DNA from: Sphingomonas sanxanigenens
Lineage (GTDB): Bacteria; Pseudomonadota; Alphaproteobacteria; Sphingomonadales; Sphingomonadaceae
Assembly: GCA_003240855.1 (NCBI GenBank)
Contig: QFNN01000061.1
Location: forward strand, 1-17,239
Reading direction: 5' to 3'
Length of the DNA stretch: 17,239 nucleotides
Part shown: piece by piece, positions 6,255-13,759 of the stretch
Position numbering within the stretch: the stretch's first letter is position 1
How the letters are laid out: each line of letters begins with the position of its first letter
Position numbers and translations under genes: made by a program
Notes under the pieces: generated by a model
Told to the model about the DNA's origin: nothing
What the model saw: only the letters and a program-made list of their open reading frames with translations
Database searches by the model: none

Positions 6255-7241
6255 ATGAGGAAACTGATCCCGACCGTCGCTGCGGCGGCTTTGCAGCTTG
6301 GCGCGCCCTGCGCAGCCGAGCTGCGGGAAGTGCAGGCGCCTGCGACCGCGACATGGAAGCATGAGCAGACGGGCCTCATGCTCAAGCCGATTCTCGCCGG
6401 CATGAACCGGAGCGACATCGCGGATGCCGGTGAAAAGGAGCTGGACATCGTCGCCAGCTATAAAGCGGCGACGGACGGCACCATCGCCACGATCTTCCTC
6501 TTCAAACCGTCGATCCCAAGCGCGCCGCTATGGTTCGATCGATCCTCGCACGCATTGAAATCCAATCAGCAGTTCGGCGTTCAGGACCAGACGATCGAGG
6601 GGCATGCCTTTGCGCCGCCGAACAGTCGAACGCCCAGCGCACTGAGCGCCGTCTATCCGCTTTCGGGCGAAAAATGGTCGAGCACGGCGCTTGCGGTGAT
6701 CCCGCTGGGCGACTGGCTGGTCTCAATCCGCATCTCGTCGCCTTCGCGTGATGCGCTGGCGCTTGGCAAGCAGCTCGATGCGCTGATCGCTGACATCGGA
6801 TGGCCCGCAGAGACCAATGCCGCGCCGGCCGCAGCGCTTGTGAAACCATGTGCGAATCCGCTCAAGTTCGGCAAGGCCAGCCCGCTCAAACCGGACGCGA
6901 CCTCCGCGCTCGTCGTCACCGCATTGCTCGCCGGGGCAATGAATGGGAAGGCCGCGCCCGGCAAATCCGCCACGCCGTCAACCTATTGCATCGAAGCCGA
7001 CGGCGCGCCCTATGGCGTCTATCGTGCGGACGCCCAGACCGACGGCTATGTGATCGCCCCTGGCGATGCCGGGCGGACGATCGCCGTATCCCCCGCCGCC
7101 GACCTGACGAACAGACGCGACCAATATGCCGTCACCTTCCAGGATCTCGACGCGGAGCAGCTTGTCGCATTGTGGAACAAGCTGCCCCGGCCCGAGGATG
7201 TCATCGGCTATATTTTCGGCCCGCAGGCGGGAGGCAAGTAA
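6255..7241 (+). CDS. Secreted or periplasmic protein of unknown function
   Basis: Encodes 328 residues from the ATG at 6255, preceded by a G-rich Shine-Dalgarno (GGGGGGA, 6246-6252). I do not recognise the family. The N-terminus is a Sec signal peptide: MRK, a hydrophobic stretch, and probable cleavage after CAA at residue 21; a lipobox is not convincing because Pro precedes Cys19. The mature protein has only two cysteines (199 and 245), which could form a disulfide in the periplasm. Two parts can be seen: residues 30-185, with alternating beta-like strands (ATIFLFKPS, ALAVIPLGDWLVSIRI), then a Pro/Ala linker near 185-197, and a C-terminal part (198-328) ending PEDVIGYIFGPQAGGK. It follows rlmE by only 20 bases and may be co-transcribed, but no functional link is evident. 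It converges on the HxlR-type gene. Confidence 0.8.
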   Translation: MRKLIPTVAAAALQLGAPCAAELREVQAPATATWKHEQTGLMLKPILAGMNRSDIADAGEKELDIVASYKAATDGTIATIFLFKPSIPSAPLWFDRSSHALKSNQQFGVQDQTIEGHAFAPPNSRTPSALSAVYPLSGEKWSSTALAVIPLGDWLVSIRISSPSRDALALGKQLDALIADIGWPAETNAAPAAALVKPCANPLKFGKASPLKPDATSALVVTALLAGAMNGKAAPGKSATPSTYCIEADGAPYGVYRADAQTDGYVIAPGDAGRTIAVSPAADLTNRRDQYAVTFQDLDAEQLVALWNKLPRPEDVIGYIFGPQAGGK

Positions 7242-7272
7242 GCCGCGGCGAATTGCATACTCTTCAGGCGCG

Positions 7273-7653
7273 TCACGCCACGCGGCTCTCCGGCGTCTCG
7301 AGAGTGCGTGGTTTGCCGTAGAGGCCGATATTGGCGTCGCCCCATTGCTTCAGCGCAAACAGGATCGGCTCCATGCTGCGCCCGAGAGGCGACAGCATAT
7401 AGTCAACGCGTGGGGGGACCTGCGCGAATACGGTGCGCTCAATCAGCCCATCAGCTTCAAGCTCGCGCAACTGGTTGGTGAGCATGCGCGGCGTAACCTG
7501 ACCAAGATGGCGCCTGATCTCGTTGAAGCGTAGCGTCCCCGACAGCAGGTGCCAGAGGATCACAGATTTCCACTTACCGTCGATCAGGCCGATCGCGGCT
7601 TCCACCGCACAGCCCGGGCTGCAATCGAAGCGCGAATGGCGGACCTTGGCCAT
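7273..7653 (-). CDS. HxlR-family transcriptional regulator (redox-sensing type)
   Basis: Encodes 126 residues, a typical HxlR (PF01638) winged-helix protein. The core reads AAIGLIDGKWKSVILWHLLS, then LRFNEIRRHLGQVTPRMLTNQLRELEADGLIERTVF, which covers the recognition helix, and the wing PPRVDYMLSPLGRSMEPI. Two cysteines near the N-terminus (Cys11 and Cys15, FDCSPGC) sit where HxlR regulators such as YodB and QorR carry the Cys that senses quinones, diamide or other electrophiles. The gene is transcribed away from an MDR-type oxidoreductase, with a perfect palindrome between them, so it is likely a repressor of both itself and that gene. The function as an electrophile sensor is inferred from context and family knowledge. 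Confidence 0.9.
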   Translation of the reverse strand: MAKVRHSRFDCSPGCAVEAAIGLIDGKWKSVILWHLLSGTLRFNEIRRHLGQVTPRMLTNQLRELEADGLIERTVFAQVPPRVDYMLSPLGRSMEPILFALKQWGDANIGLYGKPRTLETPESRVA

Positions 7654-7657
7654 ATCG

Positions 7658-7673
7658 GTATCCTTTTTGATAC
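7658..7673. promoter_or_regulatory. Secondary inverted repeat in the HxlR/oxidoreductase intergenic region
   Basis: GTATC (7658-7662) and GATAC (7669-7673) form a 5-bp inverted repeat with a 6-base spacer. It lies 4 bases upstream of the HxlR-type start codon and just beside the stronger palindrome at 7675-7695. It could be a second operator half or simply part of the translation start region. Confidence 0.35.
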
Positions 7674-7674
7674 T

Positions 7675-7695
7675 ATATGCAGATTTTGTGCATAT
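7675..7695. promoter_or_regulatory. Candidate operator of the HxlR-type regulator
   Basis: ATATGCA (7675-7681) and TGCATAT (7689-7695) are perfect 7-bp inverted repeats separated by 7 bases, so each half is one helical turn and a third apart, suiting a dimeric winged-helix protein. The region is AT-rich in an otherwise GC-rich window, as expected of a promoter. It lies 22 bases upstream of the regulator start and about 60 bases upstream of the oxidoreductase start, so binding could control both divergent genes. Confidence 0.6.
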
Positions 7696-7756
7696 TGATG
7701 AATTGGTAAACTAGGCGCATCTCCCGCGCAGATCAACGTCACCAGGGAAACCCGCC

Positions 7757-8770
7757 ATGAAAGCCATCGGTTATCGCGAAGCCGGCGCCATCGACCGCGC
7801 CGACGCACTCGTCGACATAGAAATCGAACGCCCCGTCCCCACCGGCCGCGACCTGCTGGTCGAGGTCGCGGCAGTATCCGTCAATCCCGTCGACACCAAG
7901 GTCCGCGCTGGCAATGCGGCTGCGGACGGCGGCTGGAAAATCCTGGGCTGGGATGCAGTCGGCCGCGTCGCGGAGGTCGGCGACAAGGTGAAGGACTTCA
8001 AGGTCGGCGACCAAGTCTTTTATGCCGGGTCGCTGACCCGCCCCGGCACGAACAGCGAATATCATCTGGTCGACGAGCGAATCGTAGGGCGCAAGCCAGC
8101 CACGCTGAGCAATGCCGAGGCCGCCGCGCTGCCGCTGACTGCGATCACGGCATGGGAAATGCTGTTCGACCGGCTTGACATAAAGCGTGCGGTATCGGGC
8201 GCAGCCCCCGCGATCCTGATCGTCGGCGGCGCAGGCGGCGTGGGATCGATCGCGATCCAGCTCGTCCGCGCGCTGACCGGGCTGACCGTGATCGCCACCG
8301 CCTCGCGCGGGGCGACGCAGGACTGGGTGCGCGAACTGGGTGCGCATCATGTGATCGATCATCGCCAGCCGCTGGCGCCCCAGATCGAGGCGCTGGGCAT
8401 CGGCGCCCCGGGCTTCGTCTTTTCGACCACGGCGACCGACCGGCATCTAACTGAGATCGAGGCGCTGATCGCCCCCCAGGGGCGCTTCGGGCTGATCGAC
8501 GATCCCGAAACGCTCGACGTCACGGGCTTCAAGCGCAAGGCGGCGTCGATCCACTGGGAGTTCATGTTCACCCGGCCGATCTACGAGACGGCGGACATGG
8601 ACGCGCAGGGCAAACTGCTGAACGCGCTGGCCGCGTTGATCGACGCGGGCCGCGTGCGGACGACTGTGACGCAGGTGCTGCACCCGATCAACGCCGCCAA
8701 CCTGAAGCAGGCCCATGCGCTGATCGAGAGCGGCAAGGCGCGCGGCAAGATCGTCCTGGAAGGCTTCTGA
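7757..8770 (+). CDS. Zinc-less MDR alcohol dehydrogenase / quinone oxidoreductase-like protein
   Basis: Encodes 337 residues of the medium-chain dehydrogenase/reductase superfamily, in the quinone oxidoreductase-like branch often annotated as zinc-binding alcohol dehydrogenase family. The N-terminal GroES-like domain has VEVAAVSVNPVDTKVRAG (36-52) and GWDAVGRVAEVGDKVKDFKVGDQV (64-87). The NADPH-binding Rossmann motif is VGGAGGVGS (156-164). The Cys/His ligands for catalytic and structural zinc are absent, so an NADPH-dependent reductase acting on quinones or enones is more likely than a zinc alcohol dehydrogenase; the substrate is unknown. An AGGG Shine-Dalgarno lies at 7744-7747. It is divergent from the HxlR-type regulator, an arrangement known for qor-type genes controlled by QorR or YodB-like proteins. 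Confidence 0.87.
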   Translation: MKAIGYREAGAIDRADALVDIEIERPVPTGRDLLVEVAAVSVNPVDTKVRAGNAAADGGWKILGWDAVGRVAEVGDKVKDFKVGDQVFYAGSLTRPGTNSEYHLVDERIVGRKPATLSNAEAAALPLTAITAWEMLFDRLDIKRAVSGAAPAILIVGGAGGVGSIAIQLVRALTGLTVIATASRGATQDWVRELGAHHVIDHRQPLAPQIEALGIGAPGFVFSTTATDRHLTEIEALIAPQGRFGLIDDPETLDVTGFKRKAASIHWEFMFTRPIYETADMDAQGKLLNALAALIDAGRVRTTVTQVLHPINAANLKQAHALIESGKARGKIVLEGF

Positions 8771-8828
8771 GTCCGATCGGCGCTGTGGGCGGGGCGCGGC
8801 AATCGGGGCCCGCGACGCCCCGCATCGT

Positions 8829-8857
8829 CTGGATTGCTTCGCTGCGCTCGCAATGAC
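8829..8857. repeat. Solitary right arm of palindromic repeat type B
   Basis: The 29 bases match the right arm of the type B palindrome at 1783-1811 except for one A-to-G change in the middle (CTGCG for CTACG). No matching left arm lies within the preceding 58 bases after the oxidoreductase stop. It is therefore a half element, 17 bases from the 3' end of the convergent dsbA-like gene. Confidence 0.75.
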
Positions 8858-8874
8858 GGAGCGCTCGTGCGGCC

Positions 8875-9600
8875 TCAGCTCTTCGCCGCGCGCGCCTCGG
8901 CGATCGCTTTCTTGAGCGCGTCATAGCCGACCGCGCCCGACAGCATCTGATCGCCCACGATCCAGGCCGGCGTGCCCGCAATGCCCAGCGTGCGCATCAG
9001 CCCGATATTCTTGACCAGTTCCTGCTCCACCGCCTGCGATTTCGCGGTCGTGGCGGTGCTCGCGGGGTTGAGCCCGGCCTTGGCCTCGGCGCTGGCGATC
9101 GTCTCTGCGGCGGGGCGGCCGGCAGCCCACATCGCCTCGTGGAACTGGCTGAAACGCCCCTGTTCGGCGGCGGCCAGGCTGACGCGCGCGGCATCCTCGC
9201 TTTCGGCGCTGAGGATCGGCAGCTCGCGATAGACGATCCTGATCTTCGGATCCTCGGCGAGCAGCCGTTTGATGTCGGGCAGGCTGGCGCGACAATAGCC
9301 GCAGGCATAATCGTAGAACTGGACGAGGGTGACGTCGCCGTCCTTCGCGCCCGCCCAGGCGCCGGCGAAGGGCGTTTCGATCGCCTTGCGGTTCTGATCG
9401 ACGAGGTGCGCCGCATCCTTCTGCTTCAGCTTCTCCATCGCCTCGGGAATGACTTCGGGATGGGCGAGCAGATAATCGCGCACCGCCGAGCCGGATGCCG
9501 CCTCGTCCGCCGGGCGCATCGCCACCGTCACCACGACGGCGGTCAACGCCGCCGAGCCGAGCGCGACGACGCTCAACAGCTTCCAGCCGGGAGTATTCAT
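8875..9600 (-). CDS. DsbA-family thiol:disulfide oxidoreductase, membrane-anchored or periplasmic
   Basis: Encodes 241 residues. An N-terminal hydrophobic segment (residues 7-27) is a signal peptide or membrane anchor. A short helical region (37-80, YLLAHPEVIPEAMEKLKQKD) precedes the thioredoxin fold, as in ScsC/BdbD-like DsbA proteins. The active site is FYDYACGYCRASLPD with Cys100 and Cys103 (CGYC), and the cis-proline loop is GIAGTPAW (Thr210-Pro211). It should catalyse disulfide formation or isomerisation in secreted proteins. Its ATG overlaps the TAA of the M48 peptidase gene by one base, so the two are translated together and probably act in the same compartment. Whether it oxidises or isomerises cannot be told from sequence. 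Confidence 0.9.
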   Translation of the reverse strand: MNTPGWKLLSVVALGSAALTAVVVTVAMRPADEAASGSAVRDYLLAHPEVIPEAMEKLKQKDAAHLVDQNRKAIETPFAGAWAGAKDGDVTLVQFYDYACGYCRASLPDIKRLLAEDPKIRIVYRELPILSAESEDAARVSLAAAEQGRFSQFHEAMWAAGRPAAETIASAEAKAGLNPASTATTAKSQAVEQELVKNIGLMRTLGIAGTPAWIVGDQMLSGAVGYDALKKAIAEARAAKS

Positions 9601-10979
9601 TATCTCTTCTTCTTTCCTGCCGCCTCGCGCGACACCATTTCGATATCCTGCGCCCGAAGCCAGTCGGGCGTGCCTTCCTTGAGGCCGTTCAGCGCCTGCC
9701 GCGCGCTGAGCAGCGCAAGCTGCGGCTGGCCGATCAGATTATAGCGTTCGGCCGTGGCCAGCGCCGCGCGCGCCTGATCGCCCTCGCGATCATAGACGAT
9801 GCCGAGCTGATACCAGGCGAAGGGATTGCTGTTGTCGCGCGCCACCGCAACGCGCAGCACCTTGCGCGCTTCCTCGAAATTGGCGCGATCCTCCGTCGAG
9901 ATCAGCGCATGACCGAGCATCGCGGCGATCAGCGGCTGATCGGTTTCGGCGACGGCCTCGCGCAGCGGCGCGATCGCATCCCCGGGCCGCCCCGATTCGA
10001 GCAGCACCTGCCCCTTCAGCTCAAGGAAATAAGGATCGTGCGGCGCAGTGGCGAGCAGCGCATCGACCTCGCCCACCGCCTTTTCCGGATAGGCCGATTT
10101 GTGCCAGGCATAGGCGCGGGCGTAGCGCGCGGGCACGCTGAGATCGCTTTCGGGATATTGGCGGAAGGTTTCCTTCGGATCCTCGATGAAGCCCGTCAGC
10201 TTCGCCTTCACGCGGCGGAAGCGCGCATCAAGCTTCGGATCGGTCGGCTTGTTCCACGCCGGATCGTTTTGATAATGGACGGTCAGGAACTGGATGCGAT
10301 CCGCCGTCATCGGGTGATCGTTGCCGAAACTGTCGGTGTTGAGCGTGCGGCCGTAGCGATATTCCTGGCTCTGCAGCTTCTTGAAGAAGCTGAGCGACCC
10401 CTTGCCGCTGATCCCGGCCTTGCTGAGGAAAGTGACGCCGGCTTCGTCCGCCGAGGCTTCCTGCGCGCGGCTGAAGGTCAGGAAGCGGTTGACCGCCACC
10501 TGCTGCCCCAGCCCCATCGCGCCCAGACCCGCCTCGCCCGCGCCCGCCGCGACGGCGGCGATGCCGATGAGCAGGCTGACAATGGTGATGCCGGTGGCTT
10601 CCTTCACGCCATCGTTGAAACGGATGATGTGGCCGCCGGTGATATGGCCCAGCTCGTGCGCGATGACGCCCTGCAGTTCATTGCTGTTATCGGCGGCCTC
10701 GACCAGCGCGCTGTGCAGATAGACGATCTGCCCGCCCGCGACGAATGCGTTGATCTCGTCGCTGCCGACGACGACGACCGAGACATTATGCGGATCGAGC
10801 CCCGCCGCCTCGATCAGCGGGCGCGAGATATCGGCGAGATAGGCCTCCGTCTCCGCATCGCGCAGGATCGACTGGGCGGCGACGGGCTGGACGCCCAGCG
10901 ACAGCGAAACGGCGAGCGCGACGACAAGGCGCAGGATCACGCCCGCAATGCCGCCTTTCAGCTCAACGCCTTTCGCCAT
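9600..10979 (-). CDS. M48-family zinc metalloprotease with TPR-like C-terminus (BepA-like)
   Basis: Encodes 459 residues. A signal peptide ends near VAAQ (residue 36). The peptidase domain has the zinc motif HELGH (His108, Glu109, His112) and the third-ligand motif EASAD (Glu174, Asp178). A hydrophobic stretch at 131-148 lies between them, as is common in periplasmic M48 peptidases. From about residue 290 the sequence is helical and repeat-like, with TPR-type units (ARAYAWHKSAYPEKAVGEVD, FLELKGQVLLESGRPGDAI, WYQLGIVYDREGDQARAA). The closest described relative in architecture is E. coli BepA, which degrades misfolded outer-membrane proteins and assists LptD assembly. A good AGGAG Shine-Dalgarno lies 6 bases before the ATG. 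It lies downstream of rne on the same strand, separated by a strong hairpin. Confidence 0.9.
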   Translation of the reverse strand: MAKGVELKGGIAGVILRLVVALAVSLSLGVQPVAAQSILRDAETEAYLADISRPLIEAAGLDPHNVSVVVVGSDEINAFVAGGQIVYLHSALVEAADNSNELQGVIAHELGHITGGHIIRFNDGVKEATGITIVSLLIGIAAVAAGAGEAGLGAMGLGQQVAVNRFLTFSRAQEASADEAGVTFLSKAGISGKGSLSFFKKLQSQEYRYGRTLNTDSFGNDHPMTADRIQFLTVHYQNDPAWNKPTDPKLDARFRRVKAKLTGFIEDPKETFRQYPESDLSVPARYARAYAWHKSAYPEKAVGEVDALLATAPHDPYFLELKGQVLLESGRPGDAIAPLREAVAETDQPLIAAMLGHALISTEDRANFEEARKVLRVAVARDNSNPFAWYQLGIVYDREGDQARAALATAERYNLIGQPQLALLSARQALNGLKEGTPDWLRAQDIEMVSREAAGKKKR

Positions 10980-11011
10980 GTGCCGCTCCTAACCCGCAGG
11001 CGATGAACGGG

Positions 11012-11050
11012 CAATGACCCGGCCGGTCTCACATGCCGGCCGGGTCATTG
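11012..11050 (-). terminator. GC-rich hairpin after rne, probable terminator
   Basis: Perfect 15-bp arms (CAATGACCCGGCCGG at 11012-11026, CCGGCCGGGTCATTG at 11036-11050) enclose a 9-base loop, 6 bases after the rne stop. It lacks a T-run on either strand, so it may act as a Rho-assisted stop or a 3'-end-protecting structure. It separates rne from the M48-dsbA pair. Confidence 0.6.
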
Positions 11051-11055
11051 TCAGA

Positions 11056-13746
11056 TCATTCGCCGCCGAAAGTCCGCTGCCACCAGCCGCGTCGCGGCTG
11101 ACCGGCATCATCTTCGGCCGGCTGGTCATTGGCGGGCTCGGCCGTAGGCGCAGGGTCGGCCGCCGGGGCGGAGTCGGCCGCCGGGGCGGCAGGGGCCTCG
11201 GCCTCCGGCGCATCGACGGGCGCTGCTGCTTCCTCGACGACCGCAGCGGCCTCGTCGACCTTCTTGCGGCGCGTGCGCTTGGGCTTGGCAGGCGCTTCCT
11301 CGGCGACCGGCTCGGCAGGCGTTTCGGCGACGGCAGGCGCTTCGACCGCATCCGCCTTCTTCCGGCGGGTGCGCTTGGGCTTGGCCGGAGCTTCTTCCGC
11401 GACCGCTTCGGGGGTCGGCTCGGCGGGAGCCGGGGCCTCCTCCGCGACTGCGGCAGGCGCCTCGGCCGCATCGGCCTTGCGGGCGCGCGGACGGCGGCGG
11501 CCCTTTTTGGGCGCTTCGTCCTCAGCGGGGGCGTCGGCCTCGACCGGGGTCGGTTCCGCCGCCTCGACGGCTGCGGCCTCGGCCTCGACGGCCTCGCCTT
11601 CGGTCACGGCAGGCTGATCGCCGCCGCCGCGCCGACGGCGACCGCCGCGACGACCGCGACGGCTGCGGCGCTGTTCGCCGCCCTCGCCTTCGACGGTTTC
11701 AGCCTCGACGCCTTCGACCTCGACGATCGCTTCGCCCCCGTCGATTTCAACGGCGTCGTTCTCAGCGGCGTCGTCGCCGTCCTCCGCTTCGTCGGACTGC
11801 GTCTGGCCTTCGCCCTGCTCGCGATCGCGGTTGCCGCGACGACCGCGGCGACGGCGACGGCGACGGCCACGGCCCTCGCGATCGCCTTCGCGGCCTTCCT
11901 CGCGCTGGCGCGGCTGCTGCTCGCGCTCCTCTTCCTCGATCTCTTCCTCTTCTTCCTCGTCCTCGATCTCGTCGACGATGTCGTCCTCGATCTCGATCGG
12001 CGGCGGGGCGAAGCGCGGCGCGTGCGCGGGCGGCGGGCCATTCGATTCGACGCTCATCCGCGCGCCTTCGATCTCGCCGTCATGGACGACCTGAATGCGG
12101 ACGCCGTAGCGATCCTCGATCTCGGCCAGTTCGGCGCGCTTGTGGTTGAGGACGTAGAAAGCCGCTTCCTGGCTGGCGCGCAGCAGCAGCAGCGAGCCGC
12201 GCCCGCGCGCCGCTTCGTCCTCCAGCATGCGCAGCGCCGAGAGACCGGCCGACGAGGCGGTGCGGACGAGCCCGGTGCCTTCGCAGTGCGGGCAGGTTCG
12301 CGTCGACGCTTCGAGCACGCCGGTGCGCAGGCGCTGGCGGCTCATCTCCATCAGCCCGAACGAGCTGATCCGGCCGACCTGGATGCGCGCGCGATCATTG
12401 GCGAGCGCGGCCTTCATCGCCTTTTCGACCTTACGGACGTTGGAGCCATTCTCCATGTCGATGAAGTCGATGACCACGAGGCCGGCCATGTCGCGCAGGC
12501 GGAGCTGGCGGGCGATCTCGTGCGCGGCTTCGAGGTTGGTGGCGACCGCCGTCTGCTCGATGCCATGCTCGCGCGTCGAGCGGCCCGAGTTGATGTCGAT
12601 CGAAACCAGCGCCTCGGTCGGGTTGATGACCAGATAGCCGCCCGATTTGAGCTGCACCACCGGCTGATACATCTGCGAAAGCTGATCCTCGACGCCGAAA
12701 CGCTGGAACAGCGGCACCGCGTCCGAATAGGCCTGCACGCGCCGCGCATGGCTGGGCATGAGCAGCTTCATGAAATCCTTGGCGAGGCGATAGCCTTCCT
12801 CGCCCTCGACGATCACTTCGTCGATGTCGCGATTATAGATGTCGCGGATCGCGCGCTTGATGAGATCGCTGTCGCCGTAGATCAGCGCCGGCGCCGCGGA
12901 CTTCAGCGTATTTTCGCGAATCCCGTCCCACAGGCGGGCGAGATAATCGAAATCGCGCTTGATCTCGGTCTTGGTGCGCTGGAGGCCGGCGGTGCGGACG
13001 ATGCAGCCCATGGTGCGGGGCAGCTTCATCTCGGCCATGATCGACTTGAGGCGCTTGCGATCGGCGGCATTGCTGATCTTGCGGCTGATCCCGCCCCCGT
13101 GCGACGTGTTGGGCATCAGCACGCAGTAACGGCCGGCGAGCGACAAATAGGTGGTCAGCGCCGCGCCCTTGTTGCCGCGCTCTTCCTTCACGACCTGGAC
13201 GAGCAGCACCTGCCGCCTGCGGATCACATCCTGAATCTTGTAGCGGCGGCGCAGATTCATGCGCTTCTGGCGCAGATTCTCGACCGCGTCGTCGCTGCCG
13301 CTGGCGTTGAGCGCTTCGGGACGGGGCTCGTCCTCGCCCAGTTCCTCGCGCGTTTCGTGGCCGCCGTCATCCTCGTAGCGCTCGACCGAATCCTCGTCGA
13401 CCTCGCCTTCATCCTCGTCGTCCTGCTCGCGGGCGCGCAGCGCCTCCTCCTCAGCCGCATGCTCGGCCTCCTCGCGGAGCAGGGCTTCGCGATCCTCCTT
13501 GGGGATCTGGTAATAGTCAGGATGGATTTCGCTGAACGCGAGGAAACCATGGCGGTTGCCGCCATAATCGACGAACGCCGCCTGGAGCGACGGTTCGACC
13601 CTGGTCACCTTGGCGAGATAGATATTGCCCTTGAGCTGCTTGCGCTCGGCGGACTCGAAATCAAACTCCTCGATGCGGTTTCCCTTGACGACGGCCACGC
13701 GGGTTTCCTCCCGGTGGCGCGCGTCGATCAACATGCGCGTGGTCAT
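11056..13746 (-). CDS. rne: Ribonuclease E, degradosome scaffold and endonuclease
   Basis: Encodes 896 residues. RNase E starts mRNA decay and processes rRNA and tRNA precursors. The N-terminal S1 domain is split by an acidic, charged insertion (about residues 83-165), characteristic of alphaproteobacteria. The catalytic aspartates are D384 (VSIDINSG) and D427 (VVIDFIDM), and the zinc link is C485-x-x-C488 (TCPHCEGTG); their spacing of 43 and 101 residues equals that in E. coli. After about residue 570 the tail is disordered: an acidic run (585-608), two Arg-rich patches (627-642, 693-706), and a 32-residue tandem repeat containing AKPKRTRRKK. The extreme C-terminus contains RRGWWQR (GWW 887-889), like the PNPase-binding GWW motif of Caulobacter RNase E. 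A GGAG Shine-Dalgarno precedes the ATG by 8 bases. Confidence 0.95.
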   Translation of the reverse strand: MTTRMLIDARHREETRVAVVKGNRIEEFDFESAERKQLKGNIYLAKVTRVEPSLQAAFVDYGGNRHGFLAFSEIHPDYYQIPKEDREALLREEAEHAAEEEALRAREQDDEDEGEVDEDSVERYEDDGGHETREELGEDEPRPEALNASGSDDAVENLRQKRMNLRRRYKIQDVIRRRQVLLVQVVKEERGNKGAALTTYLSLAGRYCVLMPNTSHGGGISRKISNAADRKRLKSIMAEMKLPRTMGCIVRTAGLQRTKTEIKRDFDYLARLWDGIRENTLKSAAPALIYGDSDLIKRAIRDIYNRDIDEVIVEGEEGYRLAKDFMKLLMPSHARRVQAYSDAVPLFQRFGVEDQLSQMYQPVVQLKSGGYLVINPTEALVSIDINSGRSTREHGIEQTAVATNLEAAHEIARQLRLRDMAGLVVIDFIDMENGSNVRKVEKAMKAALANDRARIQVGRISSFGLMEMSRQRLRTGVLEASTRTCPHCEGTGLVRTASSAGLSALRMLEDEAARGRGSLLLLRASQEAAFYVLNHKRAELAEIEDRYGVRIQVVHDGEIEGARMSVESNGPPPAHAPRFAPPPIEIEDDIVDEIEDEEEEEEIEEEEREQQPRQREEGREGDREGRGRRRRRRRGRRGNRDREQGEGQTQSDEAEDGDDAAENDAVEIDGGEAIVEVEGVEAETVEGEGGEQRRSRRGRRGGRRRRGGGDQPAVTEGEAVEAEAAAVEAAEPTPVEADAPAEDEAPKKGRRRPRARKADAAEAPAAVAEEAPAPAEPTPEAVAEEAPAKPKRTRRKKADAVEAPAVAETPAEPVAEEAPAKPKRTRRKKVDEAAAVVEEAAAPVDAPEAEAPAAPAADSAPAADPAPTAEPANDQPAEDDAGQPRRGWWQRTFGGE
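11260..11403 (-). repeat. Tandem repeat within the rne C-terminal tail
   Basis: Residues 782-797 and 814-829 are the same 16-residue unit (VAEEAPAKPKRTRRKK), one period of 32 residues apart. The DNA copies differ at synonymous positions, so the duplication is old or the protein sequence is under selection. The basic cluster KPKRTRRKK is suited to RNA binding. Confidence 0.8.
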
Positions 13747-13759
13747 TCATGATACTCCG

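Noticed and set aside
7241..7287. AGCCGCG/CGCGGCT inverted repeat as a bidirectional terminator between convergent genes
   Set aside because: The loop is 33 bases, the right arm lies inside the HxlR-type coding region and there is no T-run.
9495..11006. A 503-codon plus-strand frame opposite the M48 and dsbA-like genes
   Set aside because: It crosses the boundary of two well-supported minus-strand genes and has no domain of its own.
11014..13752. A 912-codon open frame on the plus strand, opposite the whole rne gene
   Set aside because: It mirrors rne codon by codon; strong G/C third-position bias removes stops from this antisense frame. Its translation is low-complexity (Leu/Arg/Ala-rich) with no domain, while the rne strand shows complete catalytic motifs.
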